This document shows positions 36,105 to 47,435 of a DNA stretch of 64,000 nt, in pieces. Location: positions 248,001-312,000 of the forward strand of contig JAGMWG010000009.1 in the NCBI GenBank assembly GCA_020744225.1, in the 5' to 3' direction. This stretch comes from Paraphoma chrysanthemicola. Lineage: Eukaryota > Ascomycota > Dothideomycetes > Pleosporales > Phaeosphaeriaceae. A program made the position numbers and the translations under genes. The notes beneath the pieces are model-generated. The model had not been told where the DNA came from. It did not search any database and saw only the letters and a program-made list of their open reading frames with translations. How positions within the stretch are numbered: position 1 is the first letter of the stretch; every line of letters begins with the position of its first letter.

Positions 36105-36761
36105 TTAATCCTTCTTGAAGGGGATGCCAACGACACGGATGGAATCGTAGCGGGGGTTGTAAGTCCATTGGAGCGGCTCAGTGGAAGTCTTGATATGGCA
36201 TTGGGAAGCACGGGGCTCAAAGACAGCCTTCTGGCAGTAGGATGCCTGTGTGCACCATCCAGCGCACTGCTCGGCGGACTGGACGTTGGGGATAAGCCTG
36301 TCGGTTGTGCCCATGTAATCGGTGTTGGGGCAGATGGCGTATTGAACTCCCGCCCTCTGGACGAATCGCTCACGAGTAGGGCATTGATTGATAGGCGCCT
36401 GGCGCTTCCATTGGCCCCACTGGTTGCCATCCTGGACGCGAGTCACAACGGTGTAACGGTTGCTGCGTACCCAATCGAGGGGCCCGGACTTGAGGTGGCA
36501 GGAGAAGGCCTGAGGCTCGAAGACGGCCATGCTGCACCAACCAGCGCCCTGCTGTTGGCAGGCATTGGCACACTCCGTGGGGTTGCGGGCTGGGACTTGC
36601 TGAGCGGTCTCTCCGCGGAGGTCGGTACCGCGACAGACAGAGTAAATGGAGCCATCCTGGGCGCGGACCTTTTGCTCAGCTGTGGGACATTGTCCGAGGG
36701 ACTGAGACTGAGCGGCTCCGAGGAGAGTAGCGAAGAGGACAAAGGACTTGGAAAACATCAT
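36105..36761 (-). CDS. Small secreted protein with two PAN/Apple-like domains
   Basis: A single exon encodes 218 residues. A signal peptide is clear (MMFSKSFVLFATLLGAAQSQ). Two related Cys-rich halves follow: residues about 24-105 (CPTAEQKVRAQDGSIYSVC, ECANACQQ, GWCSMAVFEPQAFSCHLK) and about 127-210 (CPTRERFVQRAGVQYAIC, QCAGWCTQ, YCQKAVFEPRASQCHIK). The spacing of cysteines fits PAN_4-type domains, which bind carbohydrate or protein ligands outside the cell. The repeated FEPxxxxCH(L/I)K motif shows an internal duplication. A wall-associated or host-facing role is possible but not shown. Confidence 0.8.
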   Translation of the reverse strand: MMFSKSFVLFATLLGAAQSQSLGQCPTAEQKVRAQDGSIYSVCRGTDLRGETAQQVPARNPTECANACQQQGAGWCSMAVFEPQAFSCHLKSGPLDWVRSNRYTVVTRVQDGNQWGQWKRQAPINQCPTRERFVQRAGVQYAICPNTDYMGTTDRLIPNVQSAEQCAGWCTQASYCQKAVFEPRASQCHIKTSTEPLQWTYNPRYDSIRVVGIPFKKD

Positions 36762-36875
36762 GTTGAGCGTAGAGTTTTCGAAGGAAGGAGATAGAAGAGA
36801 AGGTTGTTGTGAAGTGAGTATGATGTAGATGTGATTGTTCCTGCTGATGACATTGAAGATTTGGTGAGCTGGCCC

Positions 36876-36883
36876 TTAAATAC
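36876..36883 (-). promoter_or_regulatory. TATA-like element of the PAN gene
   Basis: TATTTAAG on the minus strand sits about 115 bp upstream of the ATG at 36761. Function is inferred from sequence and position. Confidence 0.4.
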
Positions 36884-38094
36884 TTCTATCGTCGGGCTTC
36901 TTTCTCCTAGGTTGTCATGAGCAAATCCGCCGCGTTCCCATTTGCTTTCGGCGCAAAAACGTTGTTCGTGACCATGCGGGCCGCCGGCGGCTTGGAAGAT
37001 TGCCGCAACACTTCAAGGTCGGAGCTATCATTCGACGAGAAGGTTACGTGTATGCATCCTTATTTAGCTCCATCTCATACAATCGAGTAGGCTGGGTACC
37101 TTCGATGCAGCGGGAATTCTCAATCGCAGAGAAATTTCATGGCGTGATGGGCTGCAAAGAGCTCCGACACAACACGAAGCACACTCTGAATCGTAATTCG
37201 CAGCCATCACACTCAGCGGACGTCCCAAATTTCCATGCTTCCGCCCATAAGGCGGGTAGCTCCCGCTCTGATCGCAACGCTCGCAGCACAGACCTTCGTG
37301 GTGATCAGCACCGGCGTAGCGCCGAGTTCCCCTTTTGAAAACAGCATCCACGGTACCGGCATTTGCTCTCGATGATCATTTTGGTCCAAAGAAGCTTACA
37401 TCATGTAGGGAGCGTACGAATGCGGAATGATGATCACCTTCTGGCTCCGGAGGGAGGCCGCAGGATCGACACAATGCCACCGTGCCAAGAGATGATCAGG
37501 AGGCTGACCAAACTCTATTGTGAGCAGTGTTTGCATTTACGTCACTACCAAATTCTAATCTAAGAACCAAATCTTGCTTTCAGCCCAGGAGTGAATTACT
37601 AAGTTATGGTGATGAGAGTTTAGTCATATCCTGATCATGGCATCGGCGGTGCAAAACGTGCAGCAGAATTTGCCGACCGTTTCACCTATGCTCGTGCTAT
37701 TAGCGCTGTGAGCCTATTCATGATACGCAATGACGAGTGCCTCAATCTCAGCCCCTCGTGATTAGAGAAGCCGTCCTAAGCTTACGGCCGATCCGGAACG
37801 AAATCGCCGCTTACCACAGTATTCGCTGATGTCAGCTTGAATTGTTGAGTGAAATTTCAATGAATGGAAAGTCTTCACAATACCTTTGAGCTTGGGTGGA
37901 GTGCCCGGCTCAAGATTTAGGTGTGGGAAGACTGATGTGCCGAAATGAAGAAGTGTACGACCGGGACCGATCGGTGGGATAGTGAAAATACCGCGTGCTG
38001 AGGTGAGGCCTCGCAGACTTTAGCACTAGGTCGAGATGAGCCTCTCAAGCTTTCCTCTCTCATCCGGCTTCTCAAAGTCTCCTCATACTCCTCC
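36884..38094. other. Intergenic, no gene recognised
   Basis: No coding signal is supported in this 1.2 kb; it ends at the phosphotransferase relic that follows. Confidence 0.45.
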
Positions 38095-38205
38095 CACTAT
38101 GAAGCACATGAACTCATACAATAAGAGAATTTTGGAGATAAAGATGTTGTTTGGCTGCAAGTTTGGATGGCGAATAATTGGAATATTGATGTCTGACTGT
38201 TGATT
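38095..38205 (-). pseudogene. Relic of a second APH-type phosphotransferase copy
   Basis: On the minus strand a short stretch reads SDINIPIIRHPNLQPNNIFISK and matches the catalytic-loop region of the neighbouring gene (SDLNNPIFRHPDLQPNSISISK, encoded near 39010-39090) at both DNA and protein level. The similarity stops abruptly on the C-terminal side after ISK, where the frame runs on into unrelated residues. The catalytic Asp of HPDLQPN is Asn here. No other part of a second gene is visible, so this is a fragment left by duplication or by loss of a tandem copy. Confidence 0.6.
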
Positions 38206-38337
38206 ATTCAAGGCCTTTGTTGAGGCTGCAGAGCGGCGAGGATGAGATTATCAAAAGCAAGATCAATACACGGAGAGCTGAAACTATCTGTCAGCCTATC
38301 CAAATAAGCCTCAAGTTGAGGAAATGCCTCATTTTTT

Positions 38338-40115
38338 TCACTCGTCTTCATCGAAATCATCCCAAGGCCAATGCCGCTCAGACATCTCGCGCAACCAAGG
38401 ATCATCGTCTGCGCCAGTGAGACCTTGCTCTCTGAGCTGTACAGCTCTTTCCTTTGACTCCTCGAATCGTTCATTTGGTGTCCAGCCATCAGAAGCGACT
38501 CCCAATAAGTGTCGATCTGATCTATGTCCGCATCAGAATCACGGTGAGCGTCGTTTAGGGTATCAATTCGTGTCATTTCCTCTTGCGAGAAGGACACTGG
38601 GCACTCTGGGAAAGATCCGATGGAATCAGGGATAACTATTTGCTCCCATGACTTAGCAATCTGGACAAGATCAAATTGGAGAGGAGTGCTGAGGCCTTCC
38701 CATGGATCGCCAGCATGATCGTAGGTCCGACGCGTGAGTAGATTTCCTGTACTCTCAAGTGCACTCCAGTGGCGCTCGTTCAGGAGTTGAGTGAATCCCA
38801 GATAAAAGAAGTGCATATGCCTTCGCCGGAACGCTTCATGGGCTCGGTTGCGATCGCCCTCATCCATTGAATCAAGGTTGGATGGAGGTTGAGGTGGGGT
38901 GAAAGATCGGGACTCAGCATCTCCATAGTTTTGGAAAGAATTCGGGATTCCAGCAGCAAGAAAAGTGGGCAGAATAACGGCATGTTGCCAATCAATGAGA
39001 CCCGTGACTTTATGGTCCTTGGAGATGGAAATACTGTTAGGCTGTAAGTCTGGATGGCGAAAAATCGGATTATTGAGGTCTGAACCAGAGGGCACCAGGT
39101 ATTGAGCAATGCGTAGGTACTTCTGTAGGGAATCGGCGTGAACATTCGGATCTTGCTTTTCGTAGTGGAATGCCTCTCGATACTGACGACCGAACGGAAA
39201 ACGGGTTCGACCGAAATGGCGTATCCAATTCAGCTCTTTCTCCGCCGGAGCCTGCATCACAGAAAGACTATCGACATCTATGAGGAGTCAACCGGATTTT
39301 ACCCTATAATCGTAGCTTCCACTTACGTGGTCCTCGATCGACTTTCATTCTTGCACGATCCTGATGCCACCAACGCAGTCCAGCATAGGGTCCAACGCAA
39401 ACCTTTCCATCCAATCCCGATATCTCGACGCGGGGTGTGCCTGTGAGGAGATCTTGCGCGTAATAGATGCTACCGCTTGCGGGTAGTGTGATATTGAAAA
39501 GCTTGGCTGCAAGATCACAGATGTCACGCAGTACCTGAAGTCTTCGCTGCTCGGCCATTTCGAACCAGGGGTCCCCAATTGTGGAACCAGATAATTTCTC
39601 CATGAGAATGCACTCTGATTTGACAGTGCTTTCTCCCAAGGAATACCCCAAACTGGGGCACTGGTACGCCATGCGCTCGAACAAAATCTATTGTGGCAAC
39701 TTCACTGGCCACAGCCAAGCGGCGGGTCAAGGTAGATGGATATGGCAGTCGAGCAAGAATTGGCGTTCCGTCCTTCATTCTTACTTCGAAGATGCGGTTG
39801 AAGCCACCTTCGGCGAGCTTGTAAAGGCCTTCTACGTGTGATGCTTCTCGTTTGATAGCTCTAGCAGCCAGGTGCTTGAGCTCTGCTACACCAAAAACTA
39901 GGCGTCGTTCCACAAATCTCTTCGCTTCGTTGTAGCTACAGCACAAAGTTAGCACACCATCTACTTTGGACGATTTTCTTTTGCAAAGCTTACATCCGTC
40001 TCCCAGATGTATATTCAGAAAAGTCATGGGTGGGCTCCATATTCTGCGGCTCCGAAAAAGCGGTGCAAGGCGATGATGGTGTGTAAGTGAAAGTCCGTAA
40101 TCCCGAAATGGCCAT
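38338..40115 (-). pseudogene. APH-type phosphotransferase (AIM9-like) with two apparent frameshifts
   Basis: Exons 40115-39994, 39935-39327 and 39277-38338, with 58- and 49-bp introns, would give about 556 residues. Features are EYTSGRR near the N-terminus, KLAEGGFNRIFEVRMKDG and LARLPYPSTL (nucleotide-binding part), ILMEKLSG, and FRHPDLQPN, the HxDxxxxN catalytic loop. Two breaks interrupt it. In the C4 run at 39646-39649 one base too many shifts the frame between VPVPQF and GYSLGEST. Near 38514-38516 one base is missing, after which the family's C-terminus (LTGADDDPWLREMSERHWPW, ending DDFDEDE) appears in another frame with its stop at 38338. Either the gene is decaying or the sequence has two errors. 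Fungal relatives are putative mitochondrial kinases of unknown substrate. Confidence 0.7.
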
Positions 40116-41556
40116 ACCACGATGGTTTTCGAGGATTTCCACATGCTGCCTTGACGAAATCGCGTAGGACGATTGAAGGGGACCTCTGGTATAGCACCTG
40201 GCAATCAAGGCAGCAAGTTTAAAAGGCAGGCCTTAAGGACCCGGAACTCATAATGAAAAACATGTTCAGGTAAATAAGCTGACCACTAAACAGTTATCGA
40301 TGCATTTGCGGGTTTCTGCGGGTTTGGCTTGCCCAGACAGCTAGGTAGCCATACATTTGCTGTGACCGTTTGCGCAGCGCATATGCGCATAAATGGACGT
40401 TTTGCATTATATCAATACAAGCTCACGCCGTGCGTGCATTGATGGCCATTATCAGCCTCAAAATCGAGACAAGGTGCAGAGACACTGCCCCATCAAGCTG
40501 ATGGCGGTGGTTACACTGCACTGCCCTGACATGGGCGGTGTGGAATTAGCGAGTCACTTCGGCAGCGAACCGCTAGCCCCTAGCGGGTAGTCTCCCAATT
40601 GTTTTTGGGACGCGTCTTCGCTTGTTTCTTTGCATCAGCGTCGCGTCTTTGCATCACCCTTCGCTCCAACTATAGAAGACCTTTCTTAGAGCTGTGAAAG
40701 GTGCACTAATGCTCAACTGCGGGAAAATTGACACAACCGCTTGCCGCTTTACTACTCGATATCTACTCTGCAAGTACTCCACTTGCAAAGTGCTCTGGTC
40801 ATGTAACTCGCACTGATTCTTCCCTGCGAGGCTGCGTCGCTTATGTCCACCGTGTGCGCGTAATGCAGTGATCTGGATGGGTCTTCACTGCATTGATGCA
40901 TTGCTGCATGATAGCTGTGCTCAACTGGCGAATCAACAACAGGAAAATGCACGGCCATGCTCGATCTCGCACAGATACTGCAAGCGATATCGTGGCTTCC
41001 AGTGCCAGCCTTTCCCACTTCACGTCCGTGTTCGTGTCCGGGTTCCGGTGGTGCATATGCCTAGCCGGAAGCGGTAGCCGCTTTATCGATCGACCAATCC
41101 CTCTTTGACTGGTTATTACCAGCTGCAGCCACGAAGAAGAAATTGGAACTAATAATCCGATGGAAAAGTCCAACGTAAGCAGCTGTCCATGTACCTGGAT
41201 ATCGCTCCGGACTCAGCATTTTGTCTAATGCCGATGCGCTATCCATGGAAGTACGCCTCCCTAAAATATGCGTTCTGCATTCAAGCAACCCTTTTCTCAG
41301 GCCTCTGAAGCTGCCAAATCGAAACGCCTGCTCTAATATGCTGTTGGTCTTCTGCCTCAAGGCAATTTGGGCTCTATCTCTACATGTCGCTCGTTTTACG
41401 GTTCACCTCTTTTGCAGGTTAGCAGCTCAAGCCAGATCACGCATCTTCTTCAGGTTCGGCCTCGAATCGCTCACGACGGCTTCTACGGCCCACAAGGTGA
41501 CCCCTGCGAGTGCCGGTAGCATTCAAGTTCTGCGTTTCAGTCGTTGCCCATCCTCT
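40116..41556. other. Divergent intergenic region, 1.4 kb
   Basis: It separates the leftward phosphotransferase from the rightward GMC-hydrolase gene. An open frame runs in phase into the latter from 41221, but its upstream part is hydrophobic, lacks family similarity and precedes the usual GMC start, so I treat it as leader. Confidence 0.45.
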
Positions 41557-44500
41557 ATGAAACCAGAATATGATGTCGTGGTTGTTGGTTCGGGATATGG
41601 CGGTGGTGTCGCAGCATCGCGATTTGCAAGAGCAGGAAAGACAGTCTGTGTGCTGGAGCGCGGGCCAGAGAAATGGCCAGGGGAGTATCCACGCACATTC
41701 AAGGACGCTTTGCGCAAGTGTCGTGTATCCGGTACTCTTGCTGGCATAACATTGGATGTTGGCACGTCAGACGCCTTATACAACACGGTCAAGGGCCGAG
41801 GTCAAGATATTTGTTCAGGATCTGGTTTAGGTGGAACAAGCCTGGTCAACGGAGGTGTTTTCCTTAGACCAGACGAAAGAGTGCTGCAAAAGCTAGAATG
41901 GCCCGAACAAATCAGGACAGCCAGCGATACGCTAGATCCATGCCAGTGCCATCCTCAGATTGCACATACTACGTGAGTTCGCTAACGCTTCCAGTGTAGA
42001 TTTCGCCAGGGCCGAGCGAATGTTCCAACCGCAGCCTTTTCCAAGCACCCGCCAAGCACCTGTCAAACTAGCAACTCTGCGGGAACAGGCACAAAGGCTC
42101 GATCTCATGCGCGCCTTCTACTACCCGCCTCTAACAACGTTCTTTCAAGCAGGGACCAACGCGGCCGGCGTACACGTCCAAGAGAACCAAGGCTCTGGGA
42201 GTGAATGCACCGGCAATAACGATGGATCGAAAAATTCGGTTCTAGTCACATATATTGCTGATGCGTGGGCCAGAGGGGCAGAGATATTCTGTGGCACTGA
42301 AGTCAGATCTGTGCAGCCTGCAAAGACTGGCAAAGGCTACTCTGTCTACTTTCGACACACTGGTGAACGCGGTCAAAGCAGGATAGCATGGGTGAAAGCC
42401 GTGAGTCCTCAGCCGTCACCGGTCTTCATTCTAATACATAATGCAATCACAGCGAGACCTTGTCGTCCTTGGAGCGGGCACTCTTGGTACTACAGAAATT
42501 CTTCTCCGCTCCCAGCGTGAAGGCCTCTCTACTTCACCGCTTCTGGGCCAACACCTTTCTGGCAATGGCGACATGTTAGCTTTCGCATACAACTGCGCTG
42601 TAGATCTCAATAGTGTTGCCTCTGATCCCATTGGTATTGTTCCAGCAGCACGATGTGGACCTACCATTACTGGCTGCATTGACCTGAGAGACGCTGGCTA
42701 TGCGAAAGCAGTGAACGATGGCTTCATCATACAAGATGGTACAATTCCAGAAGCCTTAGGTCCAGTTGCACAAGCCCTACTCGAGTCTCGGGGAGACGAT
42801 GTTACGACAACGACACACCAACGCCTGCGCGGTATGGTGGCCAAGGCTACCAGCTGGATCCTCGGACCTTTATCCAAAAGTGGAAGCGTGAGACGTACTT
42901 CGGTATTCTTGGTCATGTCACACGATGACGACCAAGGAACAATTGAACTCGAGAACGACAAGATCTCTGTGCGGTGGACAGGGCCGAGCAATAAACAGCG
43001 GCACGCCAAGATCGACACAGTCCTTCGTGCTCTGACGGAAGGCTTGGGCGGCGTTTTAGTGAAGGCTCCTAGAATTACAGTGCACCCACTCGGTGGCGCT
43101 GTGATGAGCCACGATTCTTGTGGCTTAGGCGGGGTTGTGAATCACTGTGGTCAATTATTTGCTGGGGTGGGGAGCGAAACACATCGAGGCATCGTCTGCA
43201 TGGATGCCTCCATCATTCCGACTTCTTTAGGTGAGTTTCTCTTAGGCTCTCAGCTTAGAAAGAAATTCGGTTAACGTTTGGCACCACAGGGGTAAATCCA
43301 TGTGCTACGATCACTGCTCTGGCCGAAAGAGCTTGCGACCTGGCCGTTCAAGATCGAGGATGGATCGTTGACGAGTTTTCAGATGTGAAGGCCGATGCTT
43401 GCGACGATCCACCTTCCTCCCTCTTTACAGAAGAGCTGCAAGGGCCTACTGAGGGTCTACAATCAAAGTGTGAAGGCGTCAAGTTTTCTGAGATCATGGA
43501 AGGGTACGTGCATGTGGGTACCGAAACCATGGACCACATGGCCGCAGTAAGACTAGCGAAGGCAAACTCATGCGCAGCTCGGCTCGACGTCAAGATCGAT
43601 GCTCTTCGAATGATGGATGGCTCTTACCGAGGGACTTCTAGTGGAACCTTAATGTGTGGTGCATTGAGCTCGAGCGCACTTCTTATCACTAGAGGCAAGG
43701 TAAAGTTCTTCGTTCCAGATACCACCGTGGCAGATCGAACGCGTCTTGTCTACAAATTCAGTCTCTTGAGCATCGAAGGCAAGGCATACAACTTCTGCGG
43801 CTTCAAGAAGCTAGACTCAGCAGTGACATTGTCGATCGCCAAAACTTGGAGCGCAATGACCACGCTGTACACCACGATCACCGCTTCCGATGGCTCCGTC
43901 GTTGCCAGAGGAATCCTCCGTATTCAGCCCGCTAGCTTGCTTAGGACAATTATCTTTATGCGGACGAGGACTGAAATGTCCTTCTTGCAGTCTTTTCAAG
44001 CACAGTTACGGTACATGAAGTTCTTTGCAAAGAACATCGCCGCGTATACATTTAGCCCTTTCCGACCGCTACAGTACCCGACAATGCTCATCGATCATTC
44101 TCAGTACATAAAGAAACCTCTGGCTTCAACCATTAGAGTTACGTCAGACGATGGAGTTACTGTCTCTATGAGAGTTTGGCATCCTCCAGCTGGTATTCCG
44201 CAAAAGCAAATGCCAATAGTTCTAATTCCTGGTGCGGCCGTGGACGACCAAATATTTTCACTGCCAACTCTTCCAACAAACACGATAGACTACTTTACTG
44301 CACTTGGATATAGGTGCTACGTCCCGGTCCTTCGTTTCGGTTCGGGCGAAGCTGGGAGAAGAGGCGACACTGCATATGACGCTAGGTTGGATGTCAAAGC
44401 CGCGATGATATCTGTGCGAAAACAAGAACAAGGACGGCAGGCTTATGTTGTTGCGCATTGCTTAGGAAGCATTGCGATGGCTCTTGCGCTTCTTACTGGT

Positions 44501-45231
44501 GATGTCAAAGCGCAATGGATCAATGGTATGACATGCAGCCAAGTCTTCACTAATCTTGTTCTCAGCAAGGACAATGAAATTAAAGCGTGGTCAAGACTTA
44601 CCAAAATTTACGAGGCAAGGCTACCAATGGTTTGTTCTGCTTCCTCGTTAACGCTGAGATCCAGATACTGGCCGGCCGATGGTTCCCGTGCCACTCGTCC
44701 CCATCTTCCCCGATGATTCAGTACTTGCTCGACCAACTTCTCCGCTTCTACCCGGTCGGATCCAGGCGCGAGATATGCAATTCCACAGTCTGTCACCGAT
44801 GCAACGTCCCGTTTGGCCGTTGCTGGAATCACGCAAATCTCAATCGCGCAACACACTCTCACCTTGATCAATTTTTCGATGGCGTACACACAAACTTCGT
44901 GACCCATCTTTCAAGAATGGGGGTTACTGAACCGCGACATGTTCGGACTAATCTGCCGGCTTTCGAGAATCTTGTGATACCAGAAAACCTATGGAGGCTG
45001 GAAGGCATCAAGATCAACTTTCTGAGTGGCAGTGACAATGCTGTCTGGAGCATAAAGAGCACAAAGGATAGCTACGATCTGCTCAGAGATACTTTTCCCG
45101 ATGGACGGTATGAACGAACAGTTGTGAAAGATTACGGACATCTGGATTGTTGGATGGGGAAGAATGCTTATCGAGATGTGTATCCGAGGGTGGAACATCA
45201 TGTAGAGTTCTGTCAGACCTCTGTAGAATGA
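41557..45231 (+). CDS. Cholesterol-oxidase-like GMC oxidoreductase fused to an alpha/beta hydrolase
   Basis: Exons 41557-41945, 41995-42400, 42453-43230, 43290-44614 and 44665-45231 give 1154 residues. The N-terminal half is a GMC flavoenzyme of the cholesterol-oxidase type: VVVVGSGYGGGVAASRFA (FAD site, residues 7-23), GRGQDICSGSGLGGTSLVNG, RDLVVLGAGTLGTTEIL, and the C-terminal active-site block HPLGGAVMSHDSCGLGGVV with VCMDASIIPTSLGVNPCATI. The C-terminal half (from about residue 790) is an alpha/beta hydrolase; its nucleophile elbow reads VAHCLGS with Cys915 where serine is usual, and the last His is likely in YGHLDCWMG. The fourth intron starts with GC. The substrate is unknown; a sterol or other lipid alcohol/ester is suggested by the oxidase type. 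It may belong to the cluster to its right. Confidence 0.85.
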
Positions 45232-46317
45232 GTAGAGGCACTGTTAAGTCGGGGCATCTATGCTCGTAAGAAGAAACAGGAGAGTGTAACGGTTTAGGGA
45301 AGCAGCGAATGGTAGGGAAGTGCTAAGTGGTGCTAAGACGTAGATAGCGAGAATATCAGGAGAAAGGTTTTCAAGCTTAGTTCACCTCAAACTTCTTCAC
45401 ATCCTCTCCTAGTACGTCCATGAGCTGACTCATTCGGTCCTTTGTGAAAAGCTATCACAAAGTGAAATATAGAGTGCTTGGCCCTTTGGGAGCGCCAGGG
45501 CGTCGACATTATCACTACGAATATGTATATCCTGGAGCCCTTGCCACCATGCCATCGTTCGCATCATATATGACACTGATACGGGGCTAGATCTACAGTC
45601 CGTCAGCGCATGTCGACCAGGAACAGCTTCTCGATCAGCTTGACTACTATCACTAATTATATGGAGCAGCTGCTGTACTGCCACTCCTGAGATATAATAC
45701 ACCTGGCGTCGTCAGGCATACTATATCTTCCACCCTCCCTCAGATATTGTGGACAGCGAGCCCTAAGGTTGGCGTTATGTAAGCCTAGATGTCTCAGAAA
45801 AACGTCACAGTCTTCAGAATCTTTAGAGAAATGCTCCGAGGCTATGCAGCTCACTTTGAATGAATTCGGAAATCGCGTAATTGGTGTAACGGACAAACGC
45901 TTTAGCGAAGCATGTTGGCGCGGTGCGTTCTTTCACCGCTACAATAACGCAATGTGTAAGATTTACCAGATTTTAGTTCCAACTATCAGTACCGGTAGTA
46001 CTGCTCTCAGAATATTTTATTACTACCGCTGTGCTGCAAACCAGCACAAATAATTAGTGAATGCTCATCAAGTATCAATACTGTACAGTACCTAGCAAGA
46101 GTGCTGGCTGCTGGACGTGCTGACCGTCAATTCATGAGGGAGTACAGAGCCGGTGGTACGTCGATCTAAAGTGCCTACGGATCAAATGAGAGTATTTTTC
46201 TTGCCAACCTCGGCCGCAGTACATATTTCGATGCATATTCACCCATGCGATGTTACAGCATCGGCTTAGTCGAATCCATACATAGCATATATTCGCATAC
46301 AAAAGCCTGTCTCAATC
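45232..46317. other. Intergenic 1.1 kb with a possible orphan exon
   Basis: No full gene is recognised. On the minus strand, 45451-45377 reads FTKDRMSQLMDVLGEDVKKF and three more residues to a stop, preceded by a good splice acceptor (GTGATAG), which looks like the last exon of a lost gene. Upstream frames on that strand show no family features. Confidence 0.35.
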
Positions 46318-47435
46318 TTAGTATGCCTTGACCGCCGCTAATTGCAATATCCTATCCGTGATGATCGGTTTCTCCAACGGCTCCTTCCTGTTCTGCGGAT
46401 CTGGTTTTCCGTCCCTCTCTGGTGGACCTTGCTTGCGAATATTGCAGTGCGGCCAGTGCGTGGTACCTTGCCATGTTTTGAACAGCTCAGCCTTGAGCGC
46501 AAGATCTTCCTTCTTTGCAAATTTGGCAGGTGTCATGCAGACGTATTGAACATGGCGGATGCGATTGCCTTGGGGGAAGCAGGCGTAATGCATGGTACGC
46601 GAGTCCCTACAGCGGTCAGTTTGGCTGTCTTCTCACAGTTATGCAGGAATCAACAAGTACATACCATAGCACCAAGTCACCTACATCGAGATTAACCTTC
46701 TCCAGCCTACATCCCCGTTTTTCGAACCATTTGACGTCCTCGTCCTTGAAGATGAACAAATCTCTAAAATCTTCTTCCTCAGGAGGCTTATCTTCATGGT
46801 CGTCCTGCTCCCGCTTCTCACGGAAGAACTCATCGAATAGCTTACTACTTCCCTTCATCAAGATCAAGCCTCCATCATCAGGTCCATTTGGCTGATAATT
46901 GAGCAAACCTTGCACACATTGCATGCCCTTACGATGGGGCGACTGGTCACAGTGCGGCCAAGGACTCCACCTGAGGTCCTTCTGACGCGGCAGTGTGATA
47001 TTCATGCCGTCGAACGAGCATAGGAGTTCATCCGTGCCCCAGAGCTTGCTAAAGGTCTCGATGACCCTGGGCTCGGTACGAGCTTCCCTAGGCTTCTATT
47101 AGTGTACGCTAAAGAATTGGAAGAGTCTCGACTTGCCAAACGAATTTCTCGTGGGTGCTAGAGTACGCGAAGTACATTCCACCCTTAAAGCTGACAGGAA
47201 GATGTTCCTGTGTCCAAGTACTCTCATCATTGGGGTCGAAACCGCGACCAAATGACTGAAGCCATTCAATCTGCTTTTGCTTGTAATACTCTGCGCGCTC
47301 CGGCGACACCGCCGCCTTGATCACAGCGGTCCCGTTCTTGTGAAAATCGTCGCGCCAGTCGCCGTAAGTAGTGCCATCATAGGAAATCAGATCCACGCCG
47401 CTGTCTGGTTGTGGCTCTTCAGCGTGAGGTGCCAT
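46318..47435 (-). CDS. PhyH-like Fe(II)/2-oxoglutarate dioxygenase A
   Basis: Exons 47435-47133, 47095-46665 and 46606-46318 give 340 residues. The iron ligands are visible as WPHCDQS (His149, Asp151) and WDSRTMHYA (His251), with Arg262 placed to hold 2-oxoglutarate. GLLNYQPNGPDDGGLILMKGS is typical of phytanoyl-CoA-dioxygenase-like proteins. A charged insert (EKREQDDHEDKPPEEEDF) sits between the strands. The gene is divergent from the S15-type hydrolase with 504 bp between starts. The first intron is short (37 bp) with an atypical donor, so the junction near residue 101 is uncertain. It is a distant paralogue of the gene at 53152-54270; the substrate is unknown. Confidence 0.82.

Noticed and set aside
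39640..39660. Short intron instead of a frameshift in the phosphotransferase gene
   Set aside because: The only GT-AG pair would be about 32 bp and would remove conserved residues.
41221..41556. N-terminal extension of the GMC-hydrolase protein
   Set aside because: The extension is not part of the GMC family, and MKPEYDVVVVGSGYGGG is a typical start.
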